A DNA stretch of 64,000 nucleotides, taken from contig CAVVDT010000009.1 in the NCBI GenBank assembly GCA_963747005.1, positions 1-64,000 of the forward strand, given 5' to 3'. Shown here piece after piece: positions 1-7,857 of the stretch. The notes beneath the pieces are model-generated. The model ran no database searches. It saw only the letters and a program-made list of their open reading frames with translations, and was not told where the DNA came from. The stretch's first letter is position 1. Each line of letters opens with the position of its first letter. The translations under genes were made by a program, and so were the position numbers. Source of the DNA: CAVVDT01 sp963747005. Its GTDB lineage: Bacteria; Pseudomonadota; Alphaproteobacteria; Rhizobiales; Aestuariivirgaceae.

Positions 1-76
1 CATGGCGGGTGCGACGGGCCTCATCGGCAAGCCGCGCGGCAGTGCCGGGCCAACCGAGCCCCAGGTAGCGGAGTAG
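1..76 (+). CDS. C-terminal end of an upstream gene, partial
   Basis: An open frame enters from the left edge and stops at TAG 74-76, five bases before the start of the next gene. Only about 25 codons are visible, ending in a Pro/Gly-rich tail. The position directly ahead of a LivG-type and a LivF-type ATPase suggests the end of a LivM-type permease, but the visible residues do not prove this. Confidence 0.4.
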   Translation, partial: MAGATGLIGKPRGSAGPTEPQVAE

Positions 77-80
77 GCGC

Positions 81-848
81 ATGCCGTACACCAATCCGGT
101 TCTTCATGTGTCGGATGTCAGCAAGAGCTTCGGCGGCCTCAGGGCGCTGACCGATGTAGAACTGCGGGTGGCCGATGGTACGGTGCATGCCATTATCGGC
201 CCCAACGGGGCCGGCAAGTCAACGTTGCTCAATGTCTGTGTGGGGCGTATCGCGCCCGACAGCGGTCACGTGATCTTCGACGGCGAGACCCTCGATGCTC
301 ACCAGCCGCACGAGATCAACCAGCTCGGCGTCTCCCGGGTGTTCCAGACACCGGAAATCTTTGCCGACCTCACCTTGCTCGACAACGTCATGATCCCGGC
401 GTTTGCCAAGCGCGACGGTTCGTTCCGCTTCAATGCCTTTTCCCAGCTTTCGGCCCAGACCGGGATTCGCGAAGAAGCCAAGGCCGTGTTGCAGGATGTG
501 GGGCTTTACGAGCAGTGGCATGTGGAGGCGGGCAGCCTTTCGCGCGGCGACAAGCGACGGCTCGAGATGGGCATGTGCCTCATCCAGAAGCCAAAGCTCT
601 TGCTGCTGGACGAGCCGACCGCCGGCATGTCGCGGCACGATACCAATATGACCATCGACCTCCTGAAGCGTCTCAAGGCGCGCGGCATGACCAAGGTGAT
701 CATCGAGCATGACATGCATGTGGTGTTCTCGCTCGCCGATCGCATCAGCGTCCTCGCCCAGGGGCGTATCATCGCCGAAGGATCGCCGGAAGAGGTGCGT
801 GGCGATCCGAAGGTCAAGGAAGCTTATCTCGGCGAGGCGCAGGAATGA
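81..848 (+). CDS. Branched-chain amino-acid-type ABC transporter ATPase (LivG-like)
   Basis: This 255-residue cytoplasmic ATPase powers a Liv/HAAT-family uptake system. Walker A GPNGAGKST lies near residue 40 and Walker B LLLLDEPTAG near 175. The ABC signature reads LSRGDKRRLEMG rather than LSGGQ, a variant seen in one LivG/urea-type subgroup. The stop overlaps the start of the next ATPase by four bases (ATGA), so the two are probably translationally coupled. The substrate cannot be read from the sequence, because the binding protein lies outside the window. Confidence 0.9.
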   Translation: MPYTNPVLHVSDVSKSFGGLRALTDVELRVADGTVHAIIGPNGAGKSTLLNVCVGRIAPDSGHVIFDGETLDAHQPHEINQLGVSRVFQTPEIFADLTLLDNVMIPAFAKRDGSFRFNAFSQLSAQTGIREEAKAVLQDVGLYEQWHVEAGSLSRGDKRRLEMGMCLIQKPKLLLLDEPTAGMSRHDTNMTIDLLKRLKARGMTKVIIEHDMHVVFSLADRISVLAQGRIIAEGSPEEVRGDPKVKEAYLGEAQE

Positions 849-1612
849 CGGCAACGCTGCAACCCACGATCGCAATGAATGAAGAGACTGTTGGCGCGGC
901 GGATGTGCCGGCGTTCTTCAACGTACACGACATCCATGCCTATTACGGCAAGTTCTATATCGTCCAGGGCGTGTCGTTTGCGATCGCCAAGGGCGAGGTG
1001 CTGTCGCTGCTCGGGCGCAATGGCGCCGGCAAGACATCCACCTTGCGCACGCTGGCACGCCTCGCCAATCCGTCACTGCGTTCCGGCGAGATCTGGCTCG
1101 AAGGCAAGCCCCTGCACGCCATGCGCTCGTACGAGGCGGCCAGGAATGGCGTCCAGCTGGTTCCCGAGGACCGACGCATCATCGGCGGGCTGACGGTTGA
1201 GGAAAATCTCATCCTGGCCCAGGTGGCGGAACCCAAAGGCTGGGAGCTTGAGCGGATCTACCAGCACTTTCCGCGCCTGGCGGAACGGCGCACGCAGGAC
1301 GCCACGACCATGTCGGGCGGCGAACAGCAGATGCTGGCGGTTGCCAGGGCGCTAGCCCGCGACATCAAGATCCTGTTCCTGGACGAGCCCTACGAGGGCC
1401 TGGCACCGGTCATCGTGCAGGAGATCGAGAAGATCGTCCAGCAGATCCGCGACATCGGCATCACAACCATCATCGTCGAGCAGAACGCGGTGGCGGCCTT
1501 GCGCTTTTCCGACCGCGCGGTGATCATGGACACCGGCGAGATCGTGTTCTCGGGAACGGCCAAGGAAGTGCTCGACAACAAGCAGCTTCGCCACGACTAC
1601 CTGGCCATATGA
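845..1612 (+). CDS. Branched-chain amino-acid-type ABC transporter ATPase (LivF-like)
   Basis: This 255-residue ATPase is the second nucleotide-binding subunit of the same transporter. Walker A GRNGAGKTS is near residue 57, the signature MSGGEQQMLAVARAL near 158, and Walker B ILFLDEPYEGLAP near 180; the EPYEGLAP form is typical of LivF/UrtE-type subunits. The first 25 residues are an extension with no recognised motif, and an internal start is possible. It closes the operon; about 170 bases with no recognisable gene follow before the tRNA. Confidence 0.9.
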   Translation: MTATLQPTIAMNEETVGAADVPAFFNVHDIHAYYGKFYIVQGVSFAIAKGEVLSLLGRNGAGKTSTLRTLARLANPSLRSGEIWLEGKPLHAMRSYEAARNGVQLVPEDRRIIGGLTVEENLILAQVAEPKGWELERIYQHFPRLAERRTQDATTMSGGEQQMLAVARALARDIKILFLDEPYEGLAPVIVQEIEKIVQQIRDIGITTIIVEQNAVAALRFSDRAVIMDTGEIVFSGTAKEVLDNKQLRHDYLAI

Positions 1613-1783
1613 ACGGCCGCGCAGGCATGCGCTTGCTTTCCGGCAGACGGCAACAGGCCGCAATCATCGCGGCGCCATGGCCCTGCCTTTACGACTGGCA
1701 ACGACGGCAGTACTCGCTGTGGCCGTATCATCCCACAACGTATTTGGCTCCGGTGCGGTATCTGCTATAGGCCATCGCGAGGT

Positions 1784-1860
1784 GGGCCTGTAGCTCAACT
1801 GGTCAGAGCTGGCGGCTCATAACCGCTCGGTTGCAGGTTCGAGTCCTGCCGGGCCCACCA
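1784..1860 (+). tRNA. tRNA with anticodon CAT (Met or Ile2)
   Basis: This is a 77-base cloverleaf with the CCA end encoded (1858-1860). The acceptor strand GGGCCTG pairs with CGGGCCC (one G-T pair), the anticodon loop holds CAT at 1818-1820, and the T arm is GCAGG-TTCGAGT-CCTGC. Elongator Met and lysidine-modified Ile2 share this anticodon and the sequence alone does not separate them. It abuts the recombinase island, so it may mark the island border. Confidence 0.95.
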
Positions 1861-2158
1861 TTCAGTCCTGGCCTTTCTGGTCGGATTTCCGCGTCTCCGA
1901 ATAACCTCGACATTTCCGTGAGTTAGGTCGGGGCTGCGAGGAAGGCTTGGCGGAGAGACGCCAGGTATTGGCGTTTCGGGCGCCAAAGTGGCCTCGCGTC
2001 TCCGTCCGCCTATTTTCGTATCCAAGTGTTTGGCAAAGTGATGGTTGGCGAATCGCCTTGATGCAGGCGTGATTTGCCCACTGACGCGCCTTCAATAGCG
2101 GATATTGCTCGCGCAGGAGGCAGAGCAAGATCAGATTGGAGGCTGAAAACCAGGAAGA
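1861..2158. other. Non-coding stretch between tRNA and recombinase
   Basis: I see no gene here. Antisense reading frames through the tRNA give the well-known false peptide QDSNLQPSGYEPP, which is a tRNA artefact. The stretch probably contains the left boundary of the recombinase island, but no direct repeat of the tRNA 3' end was found at the other side. Confidence 0.5.
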
Positions 2159-3889
2159 TCAGAGGCCGAGCAATTCGATCTGATCGTGCCAGGCAACGGG
2201 GAGATCCGACATGCGGGAGAGTCGTTGCGCAGTGAGTTCCACCGGCTGTTCGCCCATCATGATCGCGTGAACAATCCGTGGCGCGAGATAGGCGAGCGGC
2301 AGGATACGGCTCACTTCGACGGGATCGGTGCCGTAGTTCGAGGCCACATCGCCGAGTGTTACATTCCAGTCATTGGTGAGTTGATCCAGGTACAAGTGAG
2401 CCTTGGCGATCAGGTCGATCAGACCCCGGTCAGGCGAGCGCGGCTGCACGGTACCGTTCGCCAACACGATGCGGGATTCAACGCCACGCCGCTTCATTGA
2501 GATCGGCCGGTCCACGACATGGATGCTGGGTGCACCGGCCTCGACTGATCGGAGCGAGATCATTCCATCACGCACCGATGATTCCCTGTCTACGCCGACC
2601 AGCCACTCAACCAGCCCAGCCTTGTCGATCTCGAAGCGGATCCAGTTACGTCGCAGCTCTATTCGCCTGAACACCCGCTGCATGATCGCCTTGCGCTCCG
2701 GCTGCGGCATCATCTTTATCGATGCTGCATAATGCTGCGCGGTGTGAACTGCGTCCATGATGGCAAGTGTCGAGCCTTGCCGTTCCTCTATCCAGTCCGC
2801 CAGCTGTGTCGTCTCGCTGAGAGTCTCGGCGAGCTGATGCTCGGCCAGCGACTCAAGCTCGTTTGCTGGAACGCGCCAGCCATCGTTTTCCTTCTTGCGC
2901 GCCCGCGTCAGGCGGCTCGACACATAGTAGCGGTAGCGCTTGCCTTTCTTGTTGGCGTGAACGGGACTGAGACGATCGCCTGTCTCGTCAAACACGATGC
3001 CGGTCAGCAGATGGATGTCAGGCGTGTTGGTGCTCGCTGACCGACGCGGCGCCTGGGCTGCAAGCAGGGCCTGAACCTCGGCGAAGAGGTCATCGTCAAT
3101 GATCGGCTGATGCTCGCCCTCATAGAGCTGATCCCGGTGCCTGGTCTTTCCGACATAGACGGGATTGGACAGCAGGTGATAGAGGGCGCCCCGACCGAAT
3201 GGCCTGGCTTTGATCCCGGAGCTCTTGCCACGCGTGGTCGGCCTTCCCATCAGGCCGGATGCTGCCGTCTCATCGACCAGAGCCCGAACCGAGCGCAACT
3301 CGAGATACCTGTTGAAGAGATGGCGAACGATCTCCGCTTCGGCCTCATTGATGACCAGCTTCTTTTCCCTCACCTCATAGCCGAGCGGCACCGTCCCGCC
3401 CATCCACATGCCCTTCTTCCTCGATGCGGCGATCTTGTCCCGTATCCGTTCGGCCGTGACCTCACGCTCGAACTGGGCAAAGGACAACAGCACATTCAGG
3501 GTCAGCCTGCCCATCGACGTCGTGGTGTTGAACGCCTGGGTGACCGAGACGAAGGAAACACCGTTGGCATCGAACACCTCGACGATCCTGGCAAAGTCCA
3601 TGAGCGAGCGCGTAAGGCGATCGATCTTATAGACCACCACGACTTCGATGGAGCCGTCACGAATATCGGTGAGGAGGCGTTGCAGGGCCGGACGCTCCAT
3701 GATGCCGCCAGAGATGCCGCCGTCATCATAGTAGTCAGGGACCAGCTTCCACCCAAGGCCGGCCTGGGAGGCGATGAAAGCAATGCAGGCCTCCCTTTGC
3801 GCATCGAGGGAATTGAACTCCTGATCAAGCCCTTCCTCGGTGGACTTTCGCGTATAGACGGCGCAGCGCAGCCTGCGGGAGGTGCTCAT
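2159..3889 (-). CDS. Large serine recombinase (site-specific DNA recombinase)
   Basis: This 576-residue protein has an N-terminal resolvase domain: YTRKST contains the likely nucleophile Ser, followed by SLDAQREAC, and DRLTRSL lies near residue 100. A recombinase DNA-binding domain follows, then a long C-terminal part. Such enzymes cut and rejoin DNA through a phosphoserine link and usually move integrative elements. The start ATG at 3889 overlaps the stop of the DUF2924 gene (ATGA), so I prefer it to the ATG 27 bases upstream. A second, truncated relative lies at 53676-54692. The gene seems intact. Confidence 0.92.
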   Translation of the reverse strand: MSTSRRLRCAVYTRKSTEEGLDQEFNSLDAQREACIAFIASQAGLGWKLVPDYYDDGGISGGIMERPALQRLLTDIRDGSIEVVVVYKIDRLTRSLMDFARIVEVFDANGVSFVSVTQAFNTTTSMGRLTLNVLLSFAQFEREVTAERIRDKIAASRKKGMWMGGTVPLGYEVREKKLVINEAEAEIVRHLFNRYLELRSVRALVDETAASGLMGRPTTRGKSSGIKARPFGRGALYHLLSNPVYVGKTRHRDQLYEGEHQPIIDDDLFAEVQALLAAQAPRRSASTNTPDIHLLTGIVFDETGDRLSPVHANKKGKRYRYYVSSRLTRARKKENDGWRVPANELESLAEHQLAETLSETTQLADWIEERQGSTLAIMDAVHTAQHYAASIKMMPQPERKAIMQRVFRRIELRRNWIRFEIDKAGLVEWLVGVDRESSVRDGMISLRSVEAGAPSIHVVDRPISMKRRGVESRIVLANGTVQPRSPDRGLIDLIAKAHLYLDQLTNDWNVTLGDVASNYGTDPVEVSRILPLAYLAPRIVHAIMMGEQPVELTAQRLSRMSDLPVAWHDQIELLGL

Positions 3890-4413
3890 AGGCCGAAGAA
3901 CCTTGGCCCCGACCATCGGGCACCGGTGATCCGGCGCGCGATGGCCGACAGGGAGCGATACGTCTTTCCCTCGAAGCTGAAGCCGCCGTCAATGACATCA
4001 ACGATATTCATCCTGCCGTTCCACTCGCGCATCAGGCGGGCACCAGGCTGCGGCACGACACGAGCCGCATTGGTCGGATCAGTTCCACCTTCCTGTACGG
4101 AAGCCGGGACATGAACAGATGCATGACCAGCAAGATCAGAGACAGCATTGGCAGCACCGGACCTGACGGCTGGCTCTGTACGGTTGGAGTTCAATCTGCG
4201 CATGGCCGATTTGAGCAACCGCCGGGACTCTGCCGAAAGTCCACCGAGGCGGCGCTGCTGCAAGTGCCATGTTGCTGCCCTGAGCAACAGACCTTGCTTG
4301 ATCCCCTTGGGCGGACGGCAGCCATAGGCCTTCACCCACAGTTCCACCAGTTCGCTTCGGGAGAGATCGCCAAGTGCGGCGATCTCTCCCTTCAGTTTGT
4401 CGTTCCTGTTCAT
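3886..4413 (-). CDS. DUF2924 family protein
   Basis: This 175-residue protein of unknown function has a C-terminal half typical of DUF2924: a WNGR..VVDV-like strand region, FSFEGKTYRSLSAIAR near residue 150, and the end motif TGARWSGPRFFGL. The N-terminal half is helical and basic. Family members sit beside large serine recombinases, as here, so an accessory role in recombination is an inference. It lies 9 bases after the DUF3489 gene and overlaps the recombinase by four bases, forming a three-gene operon. Confidence 0.88.
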   Translation of the reverse strand: MNRNDKLKGEIAALGDLSRSELVELWVKAYGCRPPKGIKQGLLLRAATWHLQQRRLGGLSAESRRLLKSAMRRLNSNRTEPAVRSGAANAVSDLAGHASVHVPASVQEGGTDPTNAARVVPQPGARLMREWNGRMNIVDVIDGGFSFEGKTYRSLSAIARRITGARWSGPRFFGL

Positions 4414-4422
4414 CGGAACGGA

Positions 4423-4800
4423 TCATGCCGCAGCTTGACTGCCATCGATGCGGTATCGGCGGATGCCATCCTTGCCGACCTCGCTCGCTAGGGTCAGGCC
4501 AAGCCGCTTCTTCACCGTCCCGGACAGAAATCCGCGCACCGAGTGAGCCTGCCAGCCCGTTGCCTCCATCAAGGCATCGATTGTCACGCCCTTGGCGGAT
4601 CGAAGCTTCTTGATGACAACATCCGCTTTGGTCTCAACAGCCTTGCTGGCCTTTGCCTTCCTGGCAGAGCTGGTTGCACCTGCCGGAGCGTTGCGGGTAC
4701 GTCTTGCAGGATTCTGCTCTTCGACTTCGCTTGATGTCGTCGGCAATCCAACATCAGCCGCATCGGCGTTCGTCGAAGCTGCGAGGGTATTGTTCGCCAT
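4423..4800 (-). CDS. DUF3489 family protein, winged-helix-like
   Basis: This is a 125-residue protein. The N-terminal 60 residues are low-complexity and Ala/Lys-rich, probably disordered. The C-terminal part (VIKKLRSAKGVTIDALMEATGW and onward) reads as a winged helix-turn-helix, the hallmark of DUF3489. It is the first gene of the cassette and has a strong ribosome binding site (AAGGAG, seven bases before ATG). It may be a DNA-binding partner or regulator of the recombinase; that is inferred from context only. Confidence 0.85.
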   Translation of the reverse strand: MANNTLAASTNADAADVGLPTTSSEVEEQNPARRTRNAPAGATSSARKAKASKAVETKADVVIKKLRSAKGVTIDALMEATGWQAHSVRGFLSGTVKKRLGLTLASEVGKDGIRRYRIDGSQAAA

Positions 4801-4949
4801 TTGAGTTCTCCTTCAGATCAGACTCCGGACCATCCGGCGTCTGTACTGGCTGAAGCCCGCATCGCGGGCGGGCGGAGAGGCATGGCGACCCTTTGTCCGG
4901 CGACGGTTTGGCCATACCGGCGCATGAAGCAACGCTTCCTTTGCGCGCG

Positions 4950-5013
4950 AAGTCCAGTGGTATTGTAATACGACATTGCCAACATCGTAGGTTCAAGTCC
5001 TACCTCCCCAACC
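4950..5013 (+). pseudogene. tRNA-Gly(GCC)-like remnant lacking its 5' end
   Basis: A perfect T arm (GTAGG-TTCAAGT-CCTAC, 4987-5003) is followed by CTCCCCA and ACC. Upstream is a loop TTGCCAA with GCC at 4978-4980. No matching GGGGAG acceptor strand exists 5' of it, and the anticodon stem has mismatches. It is best read as the 3' part of a tRNA cut off at an island edge. Confidence 0.45.
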
Positions 5014-5122
5014 GATAAAATAAATGAGTTCAACGCAAGCTTGGCCCTTCATGCCTACGGCTTCGCCGCGCGGGCGCACGCTCGTGATGCTGACATCTTC
5101 GAGACGGCTGTGAGGGTGCTCT

Positions 5123-6016
5123 TTAGGCGACTGGAAGAGTCAGCGAAGGTTCGTACGATCCGTGGCGCGCGCCTTCGAAATCATACTCGTACACGGTCAG
5201 CGTCCCGAGCGCGACGTGGCGTTGCCCGAGGAAGAACGAGAAACCGCCCGGTCCCGCCAGGAACAGGTGGACATGCCGCTGTGGCCCACCATGATCTCGC
5301 ATAGCCCTGATTTCCGCGGTTAGCCTCTCGGCCAGATCGAAGGCGTGCCGTCCGCAGACCACAGACCGCGCGCCCGCGCCGCAATCGGTTTTCGCCACAA
5401 GGAGCTTTCCGGCGGGCAGGCCGGTATTCTTGGCGTAACTTCGCACCGCATCGGCGATGTCGTGCGTCAGCCCGACGGCCACAACGAGATCGTTGCCGCC
5501 GTCGTTCAGCATTTCTGTCTCGAATACCCATTTTGGCCAGTCCGCTTGCGCCGGCATGTCGTCCGCCGTCCAGATTGCTCTGCCGATCGTGCGCTGCTCC
5601 AGCTCGACGATCCGCCCCGACTTGATGTCGAGTACAGATCCGGCCGCGAAGGAAAGCGTCAGGTGGGCATCGAGAATTAGCCGCAGCCTCTCGCCGCTCC
5701 GGGCAGCGTCAAGAAGGAACGTGCGCAGCGCGGGATAGAGTACGTCTCGCCAGTCCGAGTCCGGCCTGATCTGGCGATCCATGAATTGAGGCACAAGGTC
5801 GAGCACGGAAGTACACCGATCTTCCAGCCTGTCCGTTGCATGCTCGAACGACTTGACTCCGTAGACCTTGCGGCCCTCCTCGCCGGGTCCGGCCAGAAGG
5901 TTCTCTGTCTTGCAGGCGGCGAGAAGCGAGTCGCGGTCATGCTCAAGGCGGCCCTGCGCCAGCCACTGGAACGCTATGTCATCATAAGGGAAGGTACTCT
6001 CGGTGAGCCGGATCAC
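5123..6016 (-). CDS. Orphan SAVED-domain protein
   Basis: This is a 297-residue protein with a GTG start. From about residue 112 to 293 it matches the SAVED domain, which binds cyclic oligonucleotides in CBASS and some type III CRISPR effectors: DAHLTLSFAAG near 116, LEQRTIG near 139, VVAVGLTHDIADAV mid-domain, HLFLAGPGGFSFFLGQR near 255 and the end motif YEYDF...YEPSLTLP. Residues 1-110 show no nuclease, protease or membrane motif I recognise. No CD-NTase or other CBASS gene is nearby. It reads in the same frame as the 92-residue gene upstream, about 17 codons past its TAA, so it may be the tail of the nar operon or a truncated effector. Confidence 0.75.
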   Translation of the reverse strand: MIRLTESTFPYDDIAFQWLAQGRLEHDRDSLLAACKTENLLAGPGEEGRKVYGVKSFEHATDRLEDRCTSVLDLVPQFMDRQIRPDSDWRDVLYPALRTFLLDAARSGERLRLILDAHLTLSFAAGSVLDIKSGRIVELEQRTIGRAIWTADDMPAQADWPKWVFETEMLNDGGNDLVVAVGLTHDIADAVRSYAKNTGLPAGKLLVAKTDCGAGARSVVCGRHAFDLAERLTAEIRAMRDHGGPQRHVHLFLAGPGGFSFFLGQRHVALGTLTVYEYDFEGARHGSYEPSLTLPVA

Positions 6017-6067
6017 CCTTCTCCACAGCCAATATCCTGCAAGCGCAAATCTCCGCCCGGTGACGAG

Positions 6068-6346
6068 TTACTTTGCGAGTGACCAGGCAATTATATCCGC
6101 GAGACAGGTTGCACCGGGAGATTGCGCACCTTGTAGCCGGCCCATCAGCCTGACCCAGGCTTCTTCGTCAGCCTTTTCGGTGAAGGAACGGACAGCATCC
6201 AGTGCCACATCGCAGGGGTCCTGCGATGTGGCAGCGGCAGCCAGGTTGAGATCAGCCATAACCTGCAATTCGCCAGCCTCAACCAGAAGAGCATAGACTT
6301 CGGCGCGATTCTGCAATTGCGTTAGAATCTCGCCCAACGTACTCAC
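6068..6346 (-). CDS. Small conserved nar-operon protein (92 residues)
   Basis: This acidic, helical 92-residue protein has no membrane segment or recognised domain. The GTG start overlaps the ppiC stop (GTGA, 6343-6346), which argues that it is translated and belongs to the nitrate reductase operon. An accessory role in reductase maturation is possible, but nothing in the sequence shows it. Confidence 0.65.
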   Translation of the reverse strand: MSTLGEILTQLQNRAEVYALLVEAGELQVMADLNLAAAATSQDPCDVALDAVRSFTEKADEEAWVRLMGRLQGAQSPGATCLADIIAWSLAK

Positions 6347-7152
6347 TCGGCCATACCTCCCAAGCTTTGGGGTTTTGCCATGACAATTCCCTCGATTTGC
6401 GCATTCGCAACCAGTTCGCCAATGAATTGAGCAGCCTCATGCCGCCAGGCCTGCTCCGCGAGATAAGTGGAGATGCGTTCGCGCACATAGTCGAAGGGTA
6501 ATGGTTCGCCGCGCGCGTACGCATCCAGTCGCAAGACATGTGCACCGAAGCGAGATTCTACCGGCACAGATGCAATCTCACGCTCCTTCAGCCTGTAGAG
6601 AACGGCCTCGAATTCAGGCACGGTCTCGCCTGGTATGATCTGGCCCAGGCGGCCGCCATTGGTACGGGACTCGCACGCCGAGCGCTCACGCGCCAGGGCT
6701 TCGAAGCGTTGCGGCCCGTGGCCGAGCGCTGCAATCGTTTCGTGTGCGTATTTCACGGCCTGCGCATAGCCGGAGTGATCATGCGGATGGGCGGCAAACA
6801 GAATATGCGAAACTTCGAACAGGTCGGGGCTGCGGAAGCGTGCTGGGTCGGTTTCATAGAATGCACGGCATTCAGTTTCATCCGGCTCGCAGGCGGGCGC
6901 ACTTGCTTCGATCAGCGCCCGGATTCGCGCTTCATCTGGTGTTTCGCGCTTGCCGGGCACAACCTGCACCGGCTCGGCAGTAATGCCACAGCGCTTTGCC
7001 TCTTCCAGCAGCAGATGCCGAATGACGAGCGCGCGCGCAGCGGCTTCGAAGGCAGCCGCAGGCGTCCTCGCGGGATGATGCTGCGCCTCCTCGGCAATGA
7101 CCTGATTGGGCAGTGTGATGCCGTTAACCTTGATCGCTGTGCGCGCCGCCAT
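6343..7152 (-). CDS. PpiC-type peptidyl-prolyl cis-trans isomerase (NifM-like)
   Basis: This 269-residue protein has an N-terminal helical chaperone-like half and a parvulin domain at about residues 115-215 (VSHILF, GGRLGQI, FGAHVLRLD). There is no signal peptide, so it should act in the cytoplasm, where NarGHJ are assembled. It starts three bases after narI and overlaps the next small gene. In many denitrifiers a PpiC-like gene follows narI and probably helps fold the reductase; NifM is the comparable helper for nitrogenase. Confidence 0.85.
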   Translation of the reverse strand: MAARTAIKVNGITLPNQVIAEEAQHHPARTPAAAFEAAARALVIRHLLLEEAKRCGITAEPVQVVPGKRETPDEARIRALIEASAPACEPDETECRAFYETDPARFRSPDLFEVSHILFAAHPHDHSGYAQAVKYAHETIAALGHGPQRFEALARERSACESRTNGGRLGQIIPGETVPEFEAVLYRLKEREIASVPVESRFGAHVLRLDAYARGEPLPFDYVRERISTYLAEQAWRHEAAQFIGELVANAQIEGIVMAKPQSLGGMAE

Positions 7153-7155
7153 GGC

Positions 7156-7857
7156 TTATGCCCTCCCCGGGACCCGTTTGGTGCGCACCACCTGATAGCC
7201 GCGTCGGCCGAGATACCAGACGGGGGCGCTCCAGATATGCACGAGCCGTGTGAAGGGAAAGATCAGGAAGATCGTCATCCCGAGTACGATGTGGATCTTG
7301 AAGACGACCGAAACGCCCGCTGCCAGATCGGCGGCACCGGGGCGAAGCGTAACGATATGCTGCGCCCAGCCCATCAGCGCCACCATCTCTGAACCATCCA
7401 GGTGCCGCAACGAGACGAAGATGCTGCCGAGCCCCAGCAAAAGCTGGGCCAGGAGCAGGACGAGCACGGCGATGTCGGCGACCGATGAATTCACGCGGAT
7501 ACGCGGATCGGAAAGACGGCGATGCAGCAACATGACGAGTCCGATCAGGCACATGACTCCCGCCAAGCCGCCCACGATGATGGCGGTGAGCTGTTTGGCC
7601 GTGTGCGAAATGCCCAAGGCCTCGAATACGGCGACCGGGGTCAAAAGTCCGCCCGCATGGCCGAACAGAATCACCAGAATGCCGACATGGAACAGATTGC
7701 TGCCCCAGATGAGCTGGCGCCGGCGCAAGAGCTGGCTCGACTGACTGCGCCAGGTGTATTGCTCGCGGTCGAAGCGGATTATGCTGCCAACCACCAGCAC
7801 CGACAGACAGATATAGGGGTAGATGCCGAAAAGGGCCGTGTTGATCCAGTCGCTCAT
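7156..7857 (-). CDS. narI: Respiratory nitrate reductase gamma subunit NarI (cytochrome b)
   Basis: This 233-residue protein has five predicted membrane helices. It carries two b haems and passes electrons from quinol to NarH on the inner membrane. The N-terminus MSDWINTALFGIYPYICL is typical, and the His residues in HVGILVILFGHAGG and in the fourth and fifth helices (KIHIVLGM, RLVHIWSAP) fit the haem ligands. I chose ATG at 7857 because it overlaps the narJ stop (ATGA); a longer frame from 7929 adds 24 unlike residues. Confidence 0.93.
   Translation of the reverse strand: MSDWINTALFGIYPYICLSVLVVGSIIRFDREQYTWRSQSSQLLRRRQLIWGSNLFHVGILVILFGHAGGLLTPVAVFEALGISHTAKQLTAIIVGGLAGVMCLIGLVMLLHRRLSDPRIRVNSSVADIAVLVLLLAQLLLGLGSIFVSLRHLDGSEMVALMGWAQHIVTLRPGAADLAAGVSVVFKIHIVLGMTIFLIFPFTRLVHIWSAPVWYLGRRGYQVVRTKRVPGRA

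Noticed and set aside
1795..2025. Antisense frame ending QDSNLQPSGYEPPALTS
   Set aside because: It is the well-known false peptide made by translating the reverse strand of a tRNA; the tRNA at 1784-1860 explains it.
3110..4114. 334-codon plus-strand frame
   Set aside because: It is the shadow of the intact serine recombinase and DUF2924 genes on the other strand and has no recognisable motif.
4818..5033. Antisense frame with VGEVGLEPTMLAMSYYNTTG
   Set aside because: This is the same type of artefact, from the tRNA-Gly-like remnant.
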